From the NCBI GenBank assembly GCA_025456345.1, contig JALOKU010000006.1:1-64000 (forward strand): DNA of 64,000 nucleotides, read 5' to 3'. The notes below the pieces were generated by a model. It was not told the origin of the DNA, ran no database searches, and was given only the letters and a program-made list of their open reading frames with translations. How positions within the stretch are numbered: position 1 is the stretch's first letter; each line of letters begins with the position of its first letter. The position numbers and the translations under genes were made by a program. Below are positions 20,410-30,638 of the stretch, one piece after another. The stretch is from Vicinamibacterales bacterium (GTDB lineage Bacteria; Acidobacteriota; Vicinamibacteria; Vicinamibacterales; JAKQTR01).

Positions 20410-23181
20410 ATGGAGCTTCTTGCCGGCCTGGGGCGCACCCTGGGGTTCTCGTTCGCGGCGGGCATCAACCTTTACGCCACCGTCGCCCTTCTCGGGCTGG
20501 CGTCCCGCTTCGGCTGGGTCGCGCTGCCTGCGCAGTTCAAGGCGTTCGACCAGGACTGGGTGATCTACACCGCCATCGTTCTTTACGCCGTCGAGTTCCT
20601 CGCCGACAAGATCCCCTGGGTCGATACGATCTGGGACACCCTGCACACCGTCATCCGCCCGATCGGAGGCGCGCTGATTGCGATCACGACGCTCGGGGAG
20701 GCGTCGCCCACGGTGACCGGCCTGACGGCGCTGCTCGGCGGCGTGGTGGCCGGCAGCTCCCACATCACGAAGGCCGGCACGCGCGTGGTGGCCAACACCA
20801 GCCCGGAGCCGTTCAGCAACTGGCTGCTCAGCCTCGGGGAAGACGTCTTCGTCGTGGGACTGGGGTTGGTGGCCCTCAAGTACCCGGTGGCGGCCCTCAT
20901 CGTCGTCATCGTGCTGCTGGGCTTCATCGCTCTGTTCGCGGCCGTCATCGTCCGCGCGTTCACGCGGCGGTTCCGGCGCCCGTCGGTGGCCGCGTCGAAC
21001 ATCGCCGCCTGCACGCTGGTCGCCCTCGCGCTGGGCGCGTCGCCGGTGATCCTGGCCCAGTCCGGGCCGCCCCCGCAGCCCGGCGGTGCCGCGCAGGCGC
21101 CGGCCGGCCAGCAACAGCCCCCGCCGCAGGAGCAGCGCCCCGTCTTCCGGGGCGGGGCGAACTTCGTCCGCGTCGATGTCTTCGCGACCAAAAACGGCGT
21201 GCCCGTGGAGGACCTCAAGGCGGAGGACTTCGACATCGCCGAAGACGGCGACGCGCAGAAGGTCGAGACGTTCGAGTTCGTGAAGATCCAGACCGGCGGC
21301 GACCCGATTACCCGGGTTGAGCCGCGCACGGTGCGTGAGTCGCGAGAGATGGTCGCTGACCCGCGTGCCCGCGTGTTCGTGCTGTTTCTCGACACCTACC
21401 ACGTCGGGCAGGGGTCGGCGGTCAACATCCGGCGTCCGCTCATCAACATGCTGAACCGGCTGGCGGGGCCCGAGGACCTCATCGCGCTCATGACGCCCGA
21501 TATGGCCGCCAGCGACATCACCTTCACGCGCCGGACGGACAAGATCGCCGACCTCATCGATCGCGCCGGCTTCTGGGGACAGCGCAACGAGCTCGTCAAG
21601 AAGGACCCGATCGATCAGATGTACGAGCAGTGCTACCCGCCGGAGGCCGGCTCGGGCCGGGCGACGTCGGTGATCGCGGAAGAGATGATCCAGCGGCGGC
21701 GCGAGAAGGCCACCCTCGACGCCCTCGAGGAACTGGTGTTCTACCTGGGCGGTCTCCGCGAGGAGCGGAAAGGCATCCTGCTCGTGAGCGAAGGATGGCT
21801 GCTGTTCCGCCCGAACCGGTCCCTGGCGGAGATGGGTGGCACGCCTCAGCGGCCGGGCGTCTACGTGGGACCCGACGGCCGCATCGCGACGTCCGACCCG
21901 CGGCGGGCCGCCGGCATGGACAGGAGCCGTTGCGATCAGGACCGCCTGGCGCTGGCGGGTATCGACGACTCGCGCCGCTACCTGGACATCCTCCGCGTGG
22001 CCAATCGATCGAACGCGAGCTTCTATCCGATCGAGCCCCGCGGCCTCGTGGTGTTCGACACCGACCTCGGGCCCAACCCGCCGCCGCCGATCAACGTCGA
22101 CTTCGACATGCTCCGTCAACGCCATGACACGCTGAAGACGGCGGCGCTCAACACCGACGGCATCGCCGTCATGGATTCGAACGACATCAATGCGGGACTC
22201 CAGCGCGTGGTGTCCGACCTGTCCTCGTACTATCTCCTCGGCTACTCCTCGACCAACGCGAAAGCCGATGGCCGCTACCGCACAATCAGGGTGCGCGTGA
22301 AACGGCCCGGCATCGAGGTGCGCGCGCGCAAGGGCTACCAGGCGCCGACCGCGGAAGAGGTGGCGAAGCGCGCCGCGCTGGCGACGGCGTTGCCTTCGGC
22401 TGATCCCGAAGCCGCGGCCATCGGCAAGGCCGTCGCCTCGCTCGAAGGCGTCAGGGCGAGCGCCGCATTCCGCCTGACGGTCAATGCTGGCTGGTGGATG
22501 CCGGCCGGGGAGCCGGTGAAGGGGGCGCCGCAGGGGGCCGAGCCGGCGCTGTGGATCCTGGGCGAGGTGGATCCGAAGGCCCGGGGAGGCGAGGACTGGG
22601 TCAACGGCGGCGAGGCGGACATCGCGCTGACCACCGAGGGCGGCACCACCGTTGTCCGCTACACCGTCCCGGTGCCGGCGGGCACCACGCGGTTCCAGTC
22701 ACGGTTCCCGCGCTCCGCCGACGATGTGTGGCTCGATCCCGGCACCTACGTGCTGCGCGTGCGCGCGAAGCCGGCGGGGGGTGGGATTCCCACCACCGAC
22801 ACCTCGCGCGTCAGCGTGCCGGCTCCGCCCGGCACCGCGAAGCTGGTCATGGGACAGCCGTTCTACGCGCGGCGTCTCGGCGGCCCGAACTCCGATGAAC
22901 TGCCGACGGCCGACCCGCGGTTCCGGCGCACCGAGCGGCTGATCGTGCAGGCGTCGGCCTCCATGGCGCCCGACGCGGTCACCGCCGAACTGCTCGACCG
23001 CAGCGGCAAGGTGCTCTCCCTGCCGGTTGCCGCCTCGATTGTCGACAAGGACTCCGTGCGGTGGGCCCGCGCGGAACTGGTCCTGGCGCCGCTCGCGGCC
23101 GGCGACTACCTGCTGCGCCTCTCGTCGAAGCGCGGGGAGGAACAGATCGTGACGCTGGCGCCGTTCAGGATCATTCCCTGA
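20410..23181 (+). CDS. fusion ORF: N-terminal DUF4126-like membrane domain plus TIGR03436-like VWA domain
   Basis: MELLAGLGRTLGFSFAAGINLYATVALLGLASRFGW... (DUF4126-like, ~190 aa) continues in frame to signal-like ASNIAACTLVALALGASPVILAQ then VFVLFLDTYHVGQGSAVNIRRPL, SSYYLLGYSSTNAKADGRYRTIRVRVKR. Confidence 0.82.
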   Translation: MELLAGLGRTLGFSFAAGINLYATVALLGLASRFGWVALPAQFKAFDQDWVIYTAIVLYAVEFLADKIPWVDTIWDTLHTVIRPIGGALIAITTLGEASPTVTGLTALLGGVVAGSSHITKAGTRVVANTSPEPFSNWLLSLGEDVFVVGLGLVALKYPVAALIVVIVLLGFIALFAAVIVRAFTRRFRRPSVAASNIAACTLVALALGASPVILAQSGPPPQPGGAAQAPAGQQQPPPQEQRPVFRGGANFVRVDVFATKNGVPVEDLKAEDFDIAEDGDAQKVETFEFVKIQTGGDPITRVEPRTVRESREMVADPRARVFVLFLDTYHVGQGSAVNIRRPLINMLNRLAGPEDLIALMTPDMAASDITFTRRTDKIADLIDRAGFWGQRNELVKKDPIDQMYEQCYPPEAGSGRATSVIAEEMIQRRREKATLDALEELVFYLGGLREERKGILLVSEGWLLFRPNRSLAEMGGTPQRPGVYVGPDGRIATSDPRRAAGMDRSRCDQDRLALAGIDDSRRYLDILRVANRSNASFYPIEPRGLVVFDTDLGPNPPPPINVDFDMLRQRHDTLKTAALNTDGIAVMDSNDINAGLQRVVSDLSSYYLLGYSSTNAKADGRYRTIRVRVKRPGIEVRARKGYQAPTAEEVAKRAALATALPSADPEAAAIGKAVASLEGVRASAAFRLTVNAGWWMPAGEPVKGAPQGAEPALWILGEVDPKARGGEDWVNGGEADIALTTEGGTTVVRYTVPVPAGTTRFQSRFPRSADDVWLDPGTYVLRVRAKPAGGGIPTTDTSRVSVPAPPGTAKLVMGQPFYARRLGGPNSDELPTADPRFRRTERLIVQASASMAPDAVTAELLDRSGKVLSLPVAASIVDKDSVRWARAELVLAPLAAGDYLLRLSSKRGEEQIVTLAPFRIIP

Positions 23182-23187
23182 TTGGGA

Positions 23188-23300
23188 AGGGGCTAGGGAC
23201 TAGGCGCTAGGGGCTAGTCAGTCAACGAGTCACACTCCTCCGCGCACCACGCGGCGGCAGCCGCGCCCGACCAGCGCCCAGCGCCTAGTCCCTAGCCCCT
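23188..23300. repeat. 113-bp element with 21-bp perfect terminal inverted repeats
   Basis: aggggctagggactaggcgct (23188-23208) and agcgcctagtccctagcccct (23280-23300). Confidence 0.85.
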
Positions 23301-25410
23301 ACATGACCGCCGTGGGCGGCGCGGGCTCGTCGGCGGCCCCAGCCTTCCGCAGCGGCACCGCGATCAGGTACCACACCAATACGGCCGCCGCCACGATCGA
23401 AAGCCACGGCACCAGGCTCGCCAGCGCATCGCTCGCGAAGAAATCGTTCCACTGCCAGAACTGGTGCGACGTCCGCGCGTAGACCACGCCGGCGATGAGC
23501 AGGCCCACCAGCGCTTCACCGGCGATCAGGCCCGACGCCGCCAGCACGCCGGCGTTTTCGACGCGGGCCTTCTGCGCGGCATTGTACCCGCGCTTGTCGC
23601 GGATCTTGTCGACCACGCCGCGGATGACGCCGCCGCAGAAGATCGCGAACGTCGTGCCGAGCGGCAGGTACATGCCCACCGAGAAGAGCATGGGGCTCCG
23701 CACCTTGATCAGGATGAGCGAGATGCCCATGGCGATGCCGACGAAGACCAGCGGCCACGCCATTTCGCCGCCGACGATGCCCTGGGAGAGGGCCGCCATG
23801 AGCCCGGCCTGCGGCGCGCTGTAGGTCTTGCCCCCGAAGCCGCCCGCGGCGCCGAACTGCGCCAGGTCGGAGTTGTGCATCATGTAGAGCGGGAAGAACA
23901 TCACCAGGCCCGCCACCACGACACCGAAGATGTCGCCCACCTGCATCTTCCAGGGCGTTCCTCCCAGGATATGGCCGACCTTCAGGTCCTGGAGCATCTC
24001 GCCGGCGACGGCCGCCGACACGCAGCCCACGGCCGCGACGCCGAGCACCGCCACGACCCCTTCCTTCCCCGTCGCCCCGATGACCACCATCGTCAGCGCG
24101 GCGATGATCGTCGTGGCCAGCGTGAGGCCCGACAGCGGGTTGTTCGACGACCCGATCAACCCGACCAGGTTGCCGGAGACCGCCGCGAAGAAGAAGCCGG
24201 TGACGATCATCACGACCGCCGCGGTGGCCGCCGCCCCGATCGCCCCCGTGAAGTAGTAGTAGAGCGTCACCATCAGGACGAAGATGGCCAGGATGCCCAC
24301 GCCGACCACCCTGAGCGACAGATCCATCTCGGTCCGCTTGGTGGTGGCCGCCGCGGTGGCCGACTTCCGCACGTCGGCGACGCTGCGCTTGAGGCCCCCG
24401 ATCAGGTTGGCACGCATGCGATACAACGTGTACGTGGCGCCCACGAGCATGCCGCCCACCGCGATGGGCCGGACGATGAACTTCCAGAGCGAGACCACCA
24501 TGGCCGCCCAGGCCGCCTCCTCGTTCCCGCCGTTGGCCGCCATGAAGCCGTCGATGAGCTCCGGACCGAGAAAGAAGACGAGCAGTGGCACGAACAGGCC
24601 CCACGCCAGGAGGCCCCCGGCGAAGTTCAGCGCTCCGAGCTGGGGCCCGATGATGTAGCCGACGCCCAGGTAAGCCGGCGTCACATCAGGCGCCGAGAAC
24701 GTCGTGATCCCGCCGGCCGTGATCTTCGGCGAGTCGTCCCTGAGGCCCAGGCGGACGAAGCTCTCGCGCAACCGGCCGACGTGCAGGCTGAACTCGTTCT
24801 GGTCGCGGAAGAGGCCGAAGCCGGCGCTGGAGACGATCCGGATGAGGGCGCCGACCCCCATGGCGCGGAACAGCTGCAGCGCGGCCTCCGAACCCTTCTG
24901 GCCGGCCTTGTGAATCTCGCTGGCCGCAACCGACTCGGGGAACTGCAGCGACGGATCCTCGACCATGACCCGGCGCAGGATCGTGACGAACATGATCCCG
25001 AGCAGCCCGCCCAGGATCATCAGCGACGACGACACCAGGTACTCGTGCCACATGTTCGCGGCGTCGAACTTCCAGAGATTGAGGATGACAAATGCCGGAA
25101 TCGTGAAAATCGCGCCCGCGGCCACCGACTCGCCGATCGAGCCGACAGTCCGGGCGAAGTTCTCCTCCAGGATCGTGCTGCCCTTGAACAGCCGCAGCAC
25201 GGCCATCCCGATGACGGCGGCGGGATAGGTCGCGGCGATGGTCATGCCGGCGCGCAGGCCCAGGTACGCGTTGGCCGCGCCGAGGACGACGCACATGACC
25301 AGGCCGAGGATGAGGGCCCTCACCGTGAATTCGCGTTGGTCGGACGAATCGGGCACGTAGGGCACGTGGCCGCCGCCCGCGGATGGCGTGGACGCGGAGG
25401 TCTGCTTCAT
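23299..25410 (-). CDS. OPT-family oligopeptide transporter
   Basis: ~700 aa polytopic; VRALILGLVMCVVLGAANAYLGLRAGMTIAATYPAAVIGMAVLR, SSNNPLSGLTLATT. Confidence 0.92.
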   Translation of the reverse strand: MKQTSASTPSAGGGHVPYVPDSSDQREFTVRALILGLVMCVVLGAANAYLGLRAGMTIAATYPAAVIGMAVLRLFKGSTILEENFARTVGSIGESVAAGAIFTIPAFVILNLWKFDAANMWHEYLVSSSLMILGGLLGIMFVTILRRVMVEDPSLQFPESVAASEIHKAGQKGSEAALQLFRAMGVGALIRIVSSAGFGLFRDQNEFSLHVGRLRESFVRLGLRDDSPKITAGGITTFSAPDVTPAYLGVGYIIGPQLGALNFAGGLLAWGLFVPLLVFFLGPELIDGFMAANGGNEEAAWAAMVVSLWKFIVRPIAVGGMLVGATYTLYRMRANLIGGLKRSVADVRKSATAAATTKRTEMDLSLRVVGVGILAIFVLMVTLYYYFTGAIGAAATAAVVMIVTGFFFAAVSGNLVGLIGSSNNPLSGLTLATTIIAALTMVVIGATGKEGVVAVLGVAAVGCVSAAVAGEMLQDLKVGHILGGTPWKMQVGDIFGVVVAGLVMFFPLYMMHNSDLAQFGAAGGFGGKTYSAPQAGLMAALSQGIVGGEMAWPLVFVGIAMGISLILIKVRSPMLFSVGMYLPLGTTFAIFCGGVIRGVVDKIRDKRGYNAAQKARVENAGVLAASGLIAGEALVGLLIAGVVYARTSHQFWQWNDFFASDALASLVPWLSIVAAAVLVWYLIAVPLRKAGAADEPAPPTAVM

Positions 25411-25524
25411 AGCGGCGGATCTTACACGACCGCGGCGGCGGCCGTCCATGCCGCCCTGCGCATCCGGGATAGAATGCGGGCCTCGTATGCGGACACCTCA
25501 CTTCACGCCGATCCCGGTCGCCTG

Positions 25525-26991
25525 ATGGTCGCCGCGACCGGCCGCACGCTTCGCAACGCGGGCTGGCTCGCCGCCCAGCGCGTCCTGCACGTGGCCGGGG
25601 CCGCGCTGTTCGCCGTCATCGTGCCGCGGCTGCTCGGGCCAGCCGGCTTCGGCCGCTATGCGCTGCTCGTGTCCGTGTCGATGTGGTTCTCGCTGCTCAG
25701 CGGCCTGGGCGCCGTTTCGATCATGACGCGCAGCGTGCCCCGGCTGGCCGCCGCCGGCGACCAGCTCGGCCTGCGCCGGCTGGCCAGCAGCCTCCTGGCG
25801 CTGCGCGCCCTCACCGGGGCCGCCTCGGCGGCCGGCTACGTCCTGGTTGCGGTGCTGCTGCTCGGTGAGCCCGACCTGGTGGCCGTCGGGCTGGTGGCAG
25901 CCACGGTGGCCCTGCGGGCCGTGGGCAATCTCGGCTTCGCGCTGCTGCTGGGCCTCAACGAAGCGGCCCGCTGGGGGATGGGCGATCTCGCGCGCCGCTG
26001 GCTCACGCTGCCCCTGGTGCCCGCGGGCTATCTCGCGGCAGGCCTTCGCGGCGCGTGCGGGGGCCTCCTCGCCGGCGAGGTGCTGGTGCTCGCGCTCGGC
26101 CTCTGGTGGGCGAGGCCCTATCTGGGCCGGGAGTTCCTCGACCTCAGCCGCCGCCACCTCTCGCCCATCCTGCGCGTCGGCGGGCTGTTCGCCGTAGGCA
26201 ACCTGCTGCTGGCGCTCACGCAGCGCACCGGCGAGGCATTGGTGCGGGTCTCGACGGGGAGCTACGAGGAGGTCGGCTACTTCGGCGCCGCCTACGCGAT
26301 CTACCAGACCATCGCGCACGGTTACTGGCAGGTCGTGGTCTCGCTGGCGCCTCACCTCATCGTCGAACTCGAGCATGGCCGCCGCGACGTCGTGGCCCGC
26401 TGGCTCGAGCGGCTGCTGGCGTATGCGGTGGCGGCGGCCGTGCTGTCGCTCGCCGGCGCGGTGCTGGTGGGCCAGGACCTGGTCACGCTCGTGCTCGGCC
26501 GCGACTACGCGGCGGTCGCGTTCAACATCGTGCCGTTGACCGCCACGCTGGTGGCGCTCGCGGCCGGCCACGTGGCCAGGCTACTCGCCCTCACGCTCGA
26601 CCGGCCCCGCGTCATCATCGCGGCCGCCGGGCTCGAACTCGCCGCGTTCTGGGCCGTCGGCTTTCCCGTCGCCGCGCGTCTGGGCAGCCTGGGCGCGTGC
26701 CTGGCGACCGTGCCCGCGGCGTTCCTCTACGCGTGGTACCTCACCGCGAAGGTCAGGCCGGCGCTGCCGTATGCGCTCACAGCCGCCCGGCGCGCCCTGT
26801 TGTCAGCCGGCGTGTTCGTGCCGCTCGTCCTCCTGCGGGGCCGGTGGGAGCTCAACGCCCTCCTGTTCGCGGCCGGGGCGATCGCGTATGTGTTCGTGCT
26901 CACGCGAGCGCGGGTGGTGTCGGCCGGCGACCTGGCCGAACTGCGCCGCGCGCTGGGCGGCTCGGCCTCCGCGCCGGCGCCGGGCGCGTGA
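25525..26991 (+). CDS. oligosaccharide flippase / polysaccharide biosynthesis membrane protein (MOP superfamily)
   Basis: RTLRNAGWLAAQRVLHVAGAALFAVIVPRLLGPAGFGRYALLVSVS..., ~12 TM segments. Confidence 0.85.
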   Translation: MVAATGRTLRNAGWLAAQRVLHVAGAALFAVIVPRLLGPAGFGRYALLVSVSMWFSLLSGLGAVSIMTRSVPRLAAAGDQLGLRRLASSLLALRALTGAASAAGYVLVAVLLLGEPDLVAVGLVAATVALRAVGNLGFALLLGLNEAARWGMGDLARRWLTLPLVPAGYLAAGLRGACGGLLAGEVLVLALGLWWARPYLGREFLDLSRRHLSPILRVGGLFAVGNLLLALTQRTGEALVRVSTGSYEEVGYFGAAYAIYQTIAHGYWQVVVSLAPHLIVELEHGRRDVVARWLERLLAYAVAAAVLSLAGAVLVGQDLVTLVLGRDYAAVAFNIVPLTATLVALAAGHVARLLALTLDRPRVIIAAAGLELAAFWAVGFPVAARLGSLGACLATVPAAFLYAWYLTAKVRPALPYALTAARRALLSAGVFVPLVLLRGRWELNALLFAAGAIAYVFVLTRARVVSAGDLAELRRALGGSASAPAPGA

Positions 26992-27131
26992 GCCGCAGAG
27001 GAGGCGCCGCCGAGCCCGTTGCGCCCGGCCGCCCGGCTGTGAGTACGATACCCTCGACCTTCAGGCCTGCCCGCCACTGCCGGCAGGCCACGGAACCGTC
27101 TTTCGAGAACGCCCGGAGGCGTGGTGGGACG

Positions 27132-27644
27132 ATGACACACACACGAGCACGCAAGGCGTCGGCTGGGGCCTCGCGCGTCCTGTCGCACGTGGACCCGGAC
27201 GGCCGCGTGAGGATGGTCGATGTGACCGGGAAGCCCGGCACGGCGCGTGAAGCCGTGGCGCGGGGAGTTGTCCACCTCGCGCCCGCGACCATCCGCCTGA
27301 TCCGGTCGGGCCGCATTGCGAAGGGGGATCCCTTGCAGACGGCACGCCTGGCCGGCATCATGGCGGCGAAGAAGACCGCCGAGATCATCCCGCTGTGCCA
27401 CCCGCTGGCCCTCAGCCACTGCGACGTGGCGATCACGCCCAGGCGACAGGGCTACGAGATTGAAGCGCGCGTGCGCACCACGGGACCGACGGGCGTCGAA
27501 ATGGAGGCCCTCACCGCGGTGGCGGCTGCCGGCCTGACCATTTACGACATGGTCAAGGCGGTCGATCGCGCCGTCGTCATCGGCGACATCCGGCTGATTG
27601 AAAAGCGCGGCGGCCGGTCCGGCACGTGGCGGCGCGCGACGTGA
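27132..27644 (+). CDS. moaC: cyclic pyranopterin monophosphate synthase MoaC
   Basis: LSHVDPDGRVRMVDVTGKPGTAREAVARG, AGIMAAKKTAEIIPLCHPLALSHCDV, TGVEMEALTAVAAAGLTIYDMVKAVD. Confidence 0.96.
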   Translation: MTHTRARKASAGASRVLSHVDPDGRVRMVDVTGKPGTAREAVARGVVHLAPATIRLIRSGRIAKGDPLQTARLAGIMAAKKTAEIIPLCHPLALSHCDVAITPRRQGYEIEARVRTTGPTGVEMEALTAVAAAGLTIYDMVKAVDRAVVIGDIRLIEKRGGRSGTWRRAT

Positions 27645-27658
27645 AAGGAGGCGGTTTC

Positions 27659-28690
27659 ATGACCCGTTCTCGCGACCGCATGCAGTCGCCGCACGCAGGT
27701 CATGAAGCCGGTCCTTTGGACATTCTCGTCGCGATCTTCAGCGACACAGAGGCGTGGACGATTCCGCGAGCCCGTGTGGACGATCTACGCCGCCGGTTTC
27801 CGGATCTGAGGTTCCTGCACGCCGAGAACGACGAGGAGATGGTGCGCCTCATCCCGACGGCCGAGGTCGGGTTCACCTCCAGGCTGACTGAGCGGGCGTT
27901 CGAGGCCGCGCCCGCCCTGCGCTGGGTCCACAGCCCGGCCGCGGGCGTCGGCAGCATGCTGTTTCCGGCCATGACGGCCAGCCGCGTCGTGATCAGCAAC
28001 TCCCGGGGCATGAACGCCGCGGCGGTAGCCGAGCACGCGCTGATGCTGATGCTGGCGGCCCTGCGGCGCCTGCCGGAGGCGCTGCGCGCGCAGTCGGAAC
28101 GGCGGTGGATCGCCAACGATCTCTCGGGGCTGCCCTCCCTCCGCGGGCGCGCGCTGCTTGTCGCCGGTCTCGGCGCCATCGGGTGCGAGCTGGCCAGGAT
28201 GGCGTCAGGCCTGGGCATGCGCGTTGTCGGCACGAGGCGAGAAACCGGCGAACCGCTGCCCGACGGCGTCGCCGAGGCGCACCGCCCGTCGGCGCTGCCG
28301 GCCCTGCTTCCCCGCGCCGACGTCGTGGTGCTCGCGGCGCCGCTCACCTCCGGGACCCGCGGCATGATCGGCGCGGCGGAGCTGGCGCTGATGAAGCCAT
28401 CGGCGTGGCTGGTCAACGTGGCGCGCGGGAAGCTCGTCGACCAGCCGGCCCTCATCCAGGCGCTGGAGCGCGGGGCGATTGCCGGCGCCGCCCTGGACGT
28501 CTTCGAGCACGAACCCCTGCCGGCGGCGAGCCCGCTGTGGTCGATGCCCAACGTCATCGTCACGCCGCACGTCGCCGGCTTTCGCGACGACTACTGGGAG
28601 GCGGCCACCGAGCTGTTCGCGGCAAGTCTCTGCCGCTATCTCGCCGGCGAAGCCGTGGCGAACATCGTCGATAAACGGGCGGGATACTGA
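27659..28690 (+). CDS. D-2-hydroxyacid dehydrogenase, NAD-binding
   Basis: GRALLVAGLGAIGCELARMASGLGMRVVGTRR, NVARGKLVDQPALIQALERGAIAGAALDVFEHEPLP. Confidence 0.92.
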   Translation: MTRSRDRMQSPHAGHEAGPLDILVAIFSDTEAWTIPRARVDDLRRRFPDLRFLHAENDEEMVRLIPTAEVGFTSRLTERAFEAAPALRWVHSPAAGVGSMLFPAMTASRVVISNSRGMNAAAVAEHALMLMLAALRRLPEALRAQSERRWIANDLSGLPSLRGRALLVAGLGAIGCELARMASGLGMRVVGTRRETGEPLPDGVAEAHRPSALPALLPRADVVVLAAPLTSGTRGMIGAAELALMKPSAWLVNVARGKLVDQPALIQALERGAIAGAALDVFEHEPLPAASPLWSMPNVIVTPHVAGFRDDYWEAATELFAASLCRYLAGEAVANIVDKRAGY

Positions 28691-28784
28691 CCCGACTGGC
28701 GATCAGGGCGGTCGAAAGGGCGTGTGCCGGCGATTCGGGCGTTGACGCTGGACGGGAAGTGGTTTACGGTAAACACGCTTGCGC

Positions 28785-30638
28785 ATGACTGTCCCCGAAC
28801 CCGATACCGCCCCGGTCGCCACGCTCGCCGAACTGCCGCTCTATCTGGCCGGCCGGTTCGATCGGCCGGTCCTGCTCCGGCGCTGTGTGGCCGAGGGGTT
28901 CGAGGAGTTCTCCACCCGCGAGTTCGTCGACCAGACCCGGGCGCTGAGCCTCGGGCTCCGCCAGTTCGGCATCGGGTCAGGAGACCGCGTCGGCCTCGTC
29001 TGCGAGAGCCGTCCCGAGTGGTCGATCGCCGACCTCGCGATCCTCACGGCCGGGGCCGTCAACGTTCCGGTCTACCCGACGCTGTCGGCCACGCAGACAC
29101 GCTTCATCCTCCACGACGCCGGCGTCAAGGTGGTGGTCGTCTCGGACGACATCCAACTCGCGAAGATTCTCGGACTGGCCCCGGAACTGCCGGCCCTGAC
29201 GACGGTGATCGTGGTGGTGCCCGCCGCCGCTCCAGGCGTCAGGCCGGCCGGCGGGCCGGCAGTCCATGCCCTGCGGGACGTGGTCGCCGAGGGCCGGGCG
29301 CGTGTGGCCGCCGACGCCTCTCTCGTGCGGCAGTACGAAGCGCAGGCACGGCGGGTCGGCGCGGGCGACGTCGCCACGATCATCTACACGTCGGGGACAA
29401 CGGGCCACCCCAAGGGCGTGGTGCTCACGCACCGGAACATCCTCTCGAACCTCATGGCGGTGAACGCCGTCGTGCAGATCCGCGGGGACGATGAGCCGCT
29501 CTCGTTCCTGCCGTTGAGCCACGTGTTCGAGCGGCTGGCGCTCTACCTGTTCCTCGTGCTCGGCTGCCAGGTGAGCTTCGCCGAATCGCTGCAGACCGTG
29601 TCGCGGGACCTGGTGCGGGTGCGGCCGACAATCATGACCGGGGTCCCGCGCGTGTTCGAGAAGTTCCATCACGCGGTACTCGACGCGCTGGCCAGCGCGC
29701 CGGCTGCCCGGAAGGCCTTGTTCCACTGGGCGCTGCGAGTCGGGTCGGCGGTTGCGGGCGCGCGGCTGGCCCGGAAGCGGCCGCCGATGTGGGCCGCGCT
29801 CCAGCGGCCGTTGGCAGACGCCCTCGTGCTCAGCAAGATCCGGGCGCGCATCGGAGGCCGCCTGCGGCTGATGGTGTCGGGAAGCGCGCCGCTGGCCCAC
29901 ACGACCGGGGAGTTCCTCTTCGCGGTGGGATTGCCGATCAGCGAGGCCTACGGCCTCACGGAGAGTTCGCCCGGCATCACGGCCAACCCTCCCGGCGCCG
30001 TCCGCCTGGGCACGGTCGGCATCCCGGTTCCCGGCGTCGAGGTCCGGATCGCAGACGACGGCGAGGTGTTGGCGCGTGGGCCCAACATCATGCAGGGCTA
30101 CTTCAACCGTCCCGCGGAAACGGCGGCGGCCCTGCGCGACGGGTGGCTGCACACCGGCGACATCGGCCACCTCGACGCCGACGGCTACCTGACGATCACG
30201 GATCGCAAAAAGGACCTCATCGTCACGTCGGGCGGCAAGAACATCGCGCCGGCCCCGATTGAGCTGCGGCTCAAGGAAAGCCCGCTCGTCTCGGAGGCGG
30301 TGCTCGTCGGCGACCGGCGCAAGTTCCCGGCCGCGCTGATCATCCCGGACTTCGTGATGCTCGAGGAGCATCTGCGGGAGGCGGGTGCCCCGTCAGGGTC
30401 GCGCGAGGAGTTGACGGCCCGCGCCGACGTCCAGGCGATCTACCAGGCCATCCTCGACGAGATCAACGTCAACCTGGCCCAGTTCGAGAAGATCAAGCAG
30501 TTCGCGCTCCTGCCCAAGGAGATGACGATCGAAGGCGGCGAGCTGACGCCGACGATGAAGATCCGGCGGAGGGTCGTCGAGCAGCACTGGGCGCCGGTCA
30601 TCGAGCAACTCTACGCCCGCGAGCCCGCCTCCCTTTAG
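28785..30638 (+). CDS. long-chain acyl-CoA synthetase / AMP-dependent ligase
   Basis: TIIYTSGTTGHPKGVVLTHRN, EAYGLTESSPGI, DGWLHTGDIGHLDADGYLTITDRKKDLIVTSGGKNI. Confidence 0.94.
   Translation: MTVPEPDTAPVATLAELPLYLAGRFDRPVLLRRCVAEGFEEFSTREFVDQTRALSLGLRQFGIGSGDRVGLVCESRPEWSIADLAILTAGAVNVPVYPTLSATQTRFILHDAGVKVVVVSDDIQLAKILGLAPELPALTTVIVVVPAAAPGVRPAGGPAVHALRDVVAEGRARVAADASLVRQYEAQARRVGAGDVATIIYTSGTTGHPKGVVLTHRNILSNLMAVNAVVQIRGDDEPLSFLPLSHVFERLALYLFLVLGCQVSFAESLQTVSRDLVRVRPTIMTGVPRVFEKFHHAVLDALASAPAARKALFHWALRVGSAVAGARLARKRPPMWAALQRPLADALVLSKIRARIGGRLRLMVSGSAPLAHTTGEFLFAVGLPISEAYGLTESSPGITANPPGAVRLGTVGIPVPGVEVRIADDGEVLARGPNIMQGYFNRPAETAAALRDGWLHTGDIGHLDADGYLTITDRKKDLIVTSGGKNIAPAPIELRLKESPLVSEAVLVGDRRKFPAALIIPDFVMLEEHLREAGAPSGSREELTARADVQAIYQAILDEINVNLAQFEKIKQFALLPKEMTIEGGELTPTMKIRRRVVEQHWAPVIEQLYAREPASL

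Noticed and set aside
19687-22125. 812-aa minus-strand ORF
   Set aside because: Antisense to carD and the DUF4126-VWA ORF; composition-driven open frame.
23464-25500. Long plus-strand open frame antisense to OPT that joins the flippase ORF (1175 aa)
   Set aside because: The first ~690 aa are antisense to the OPT transporter; the real flippase starts at ATG 25525.
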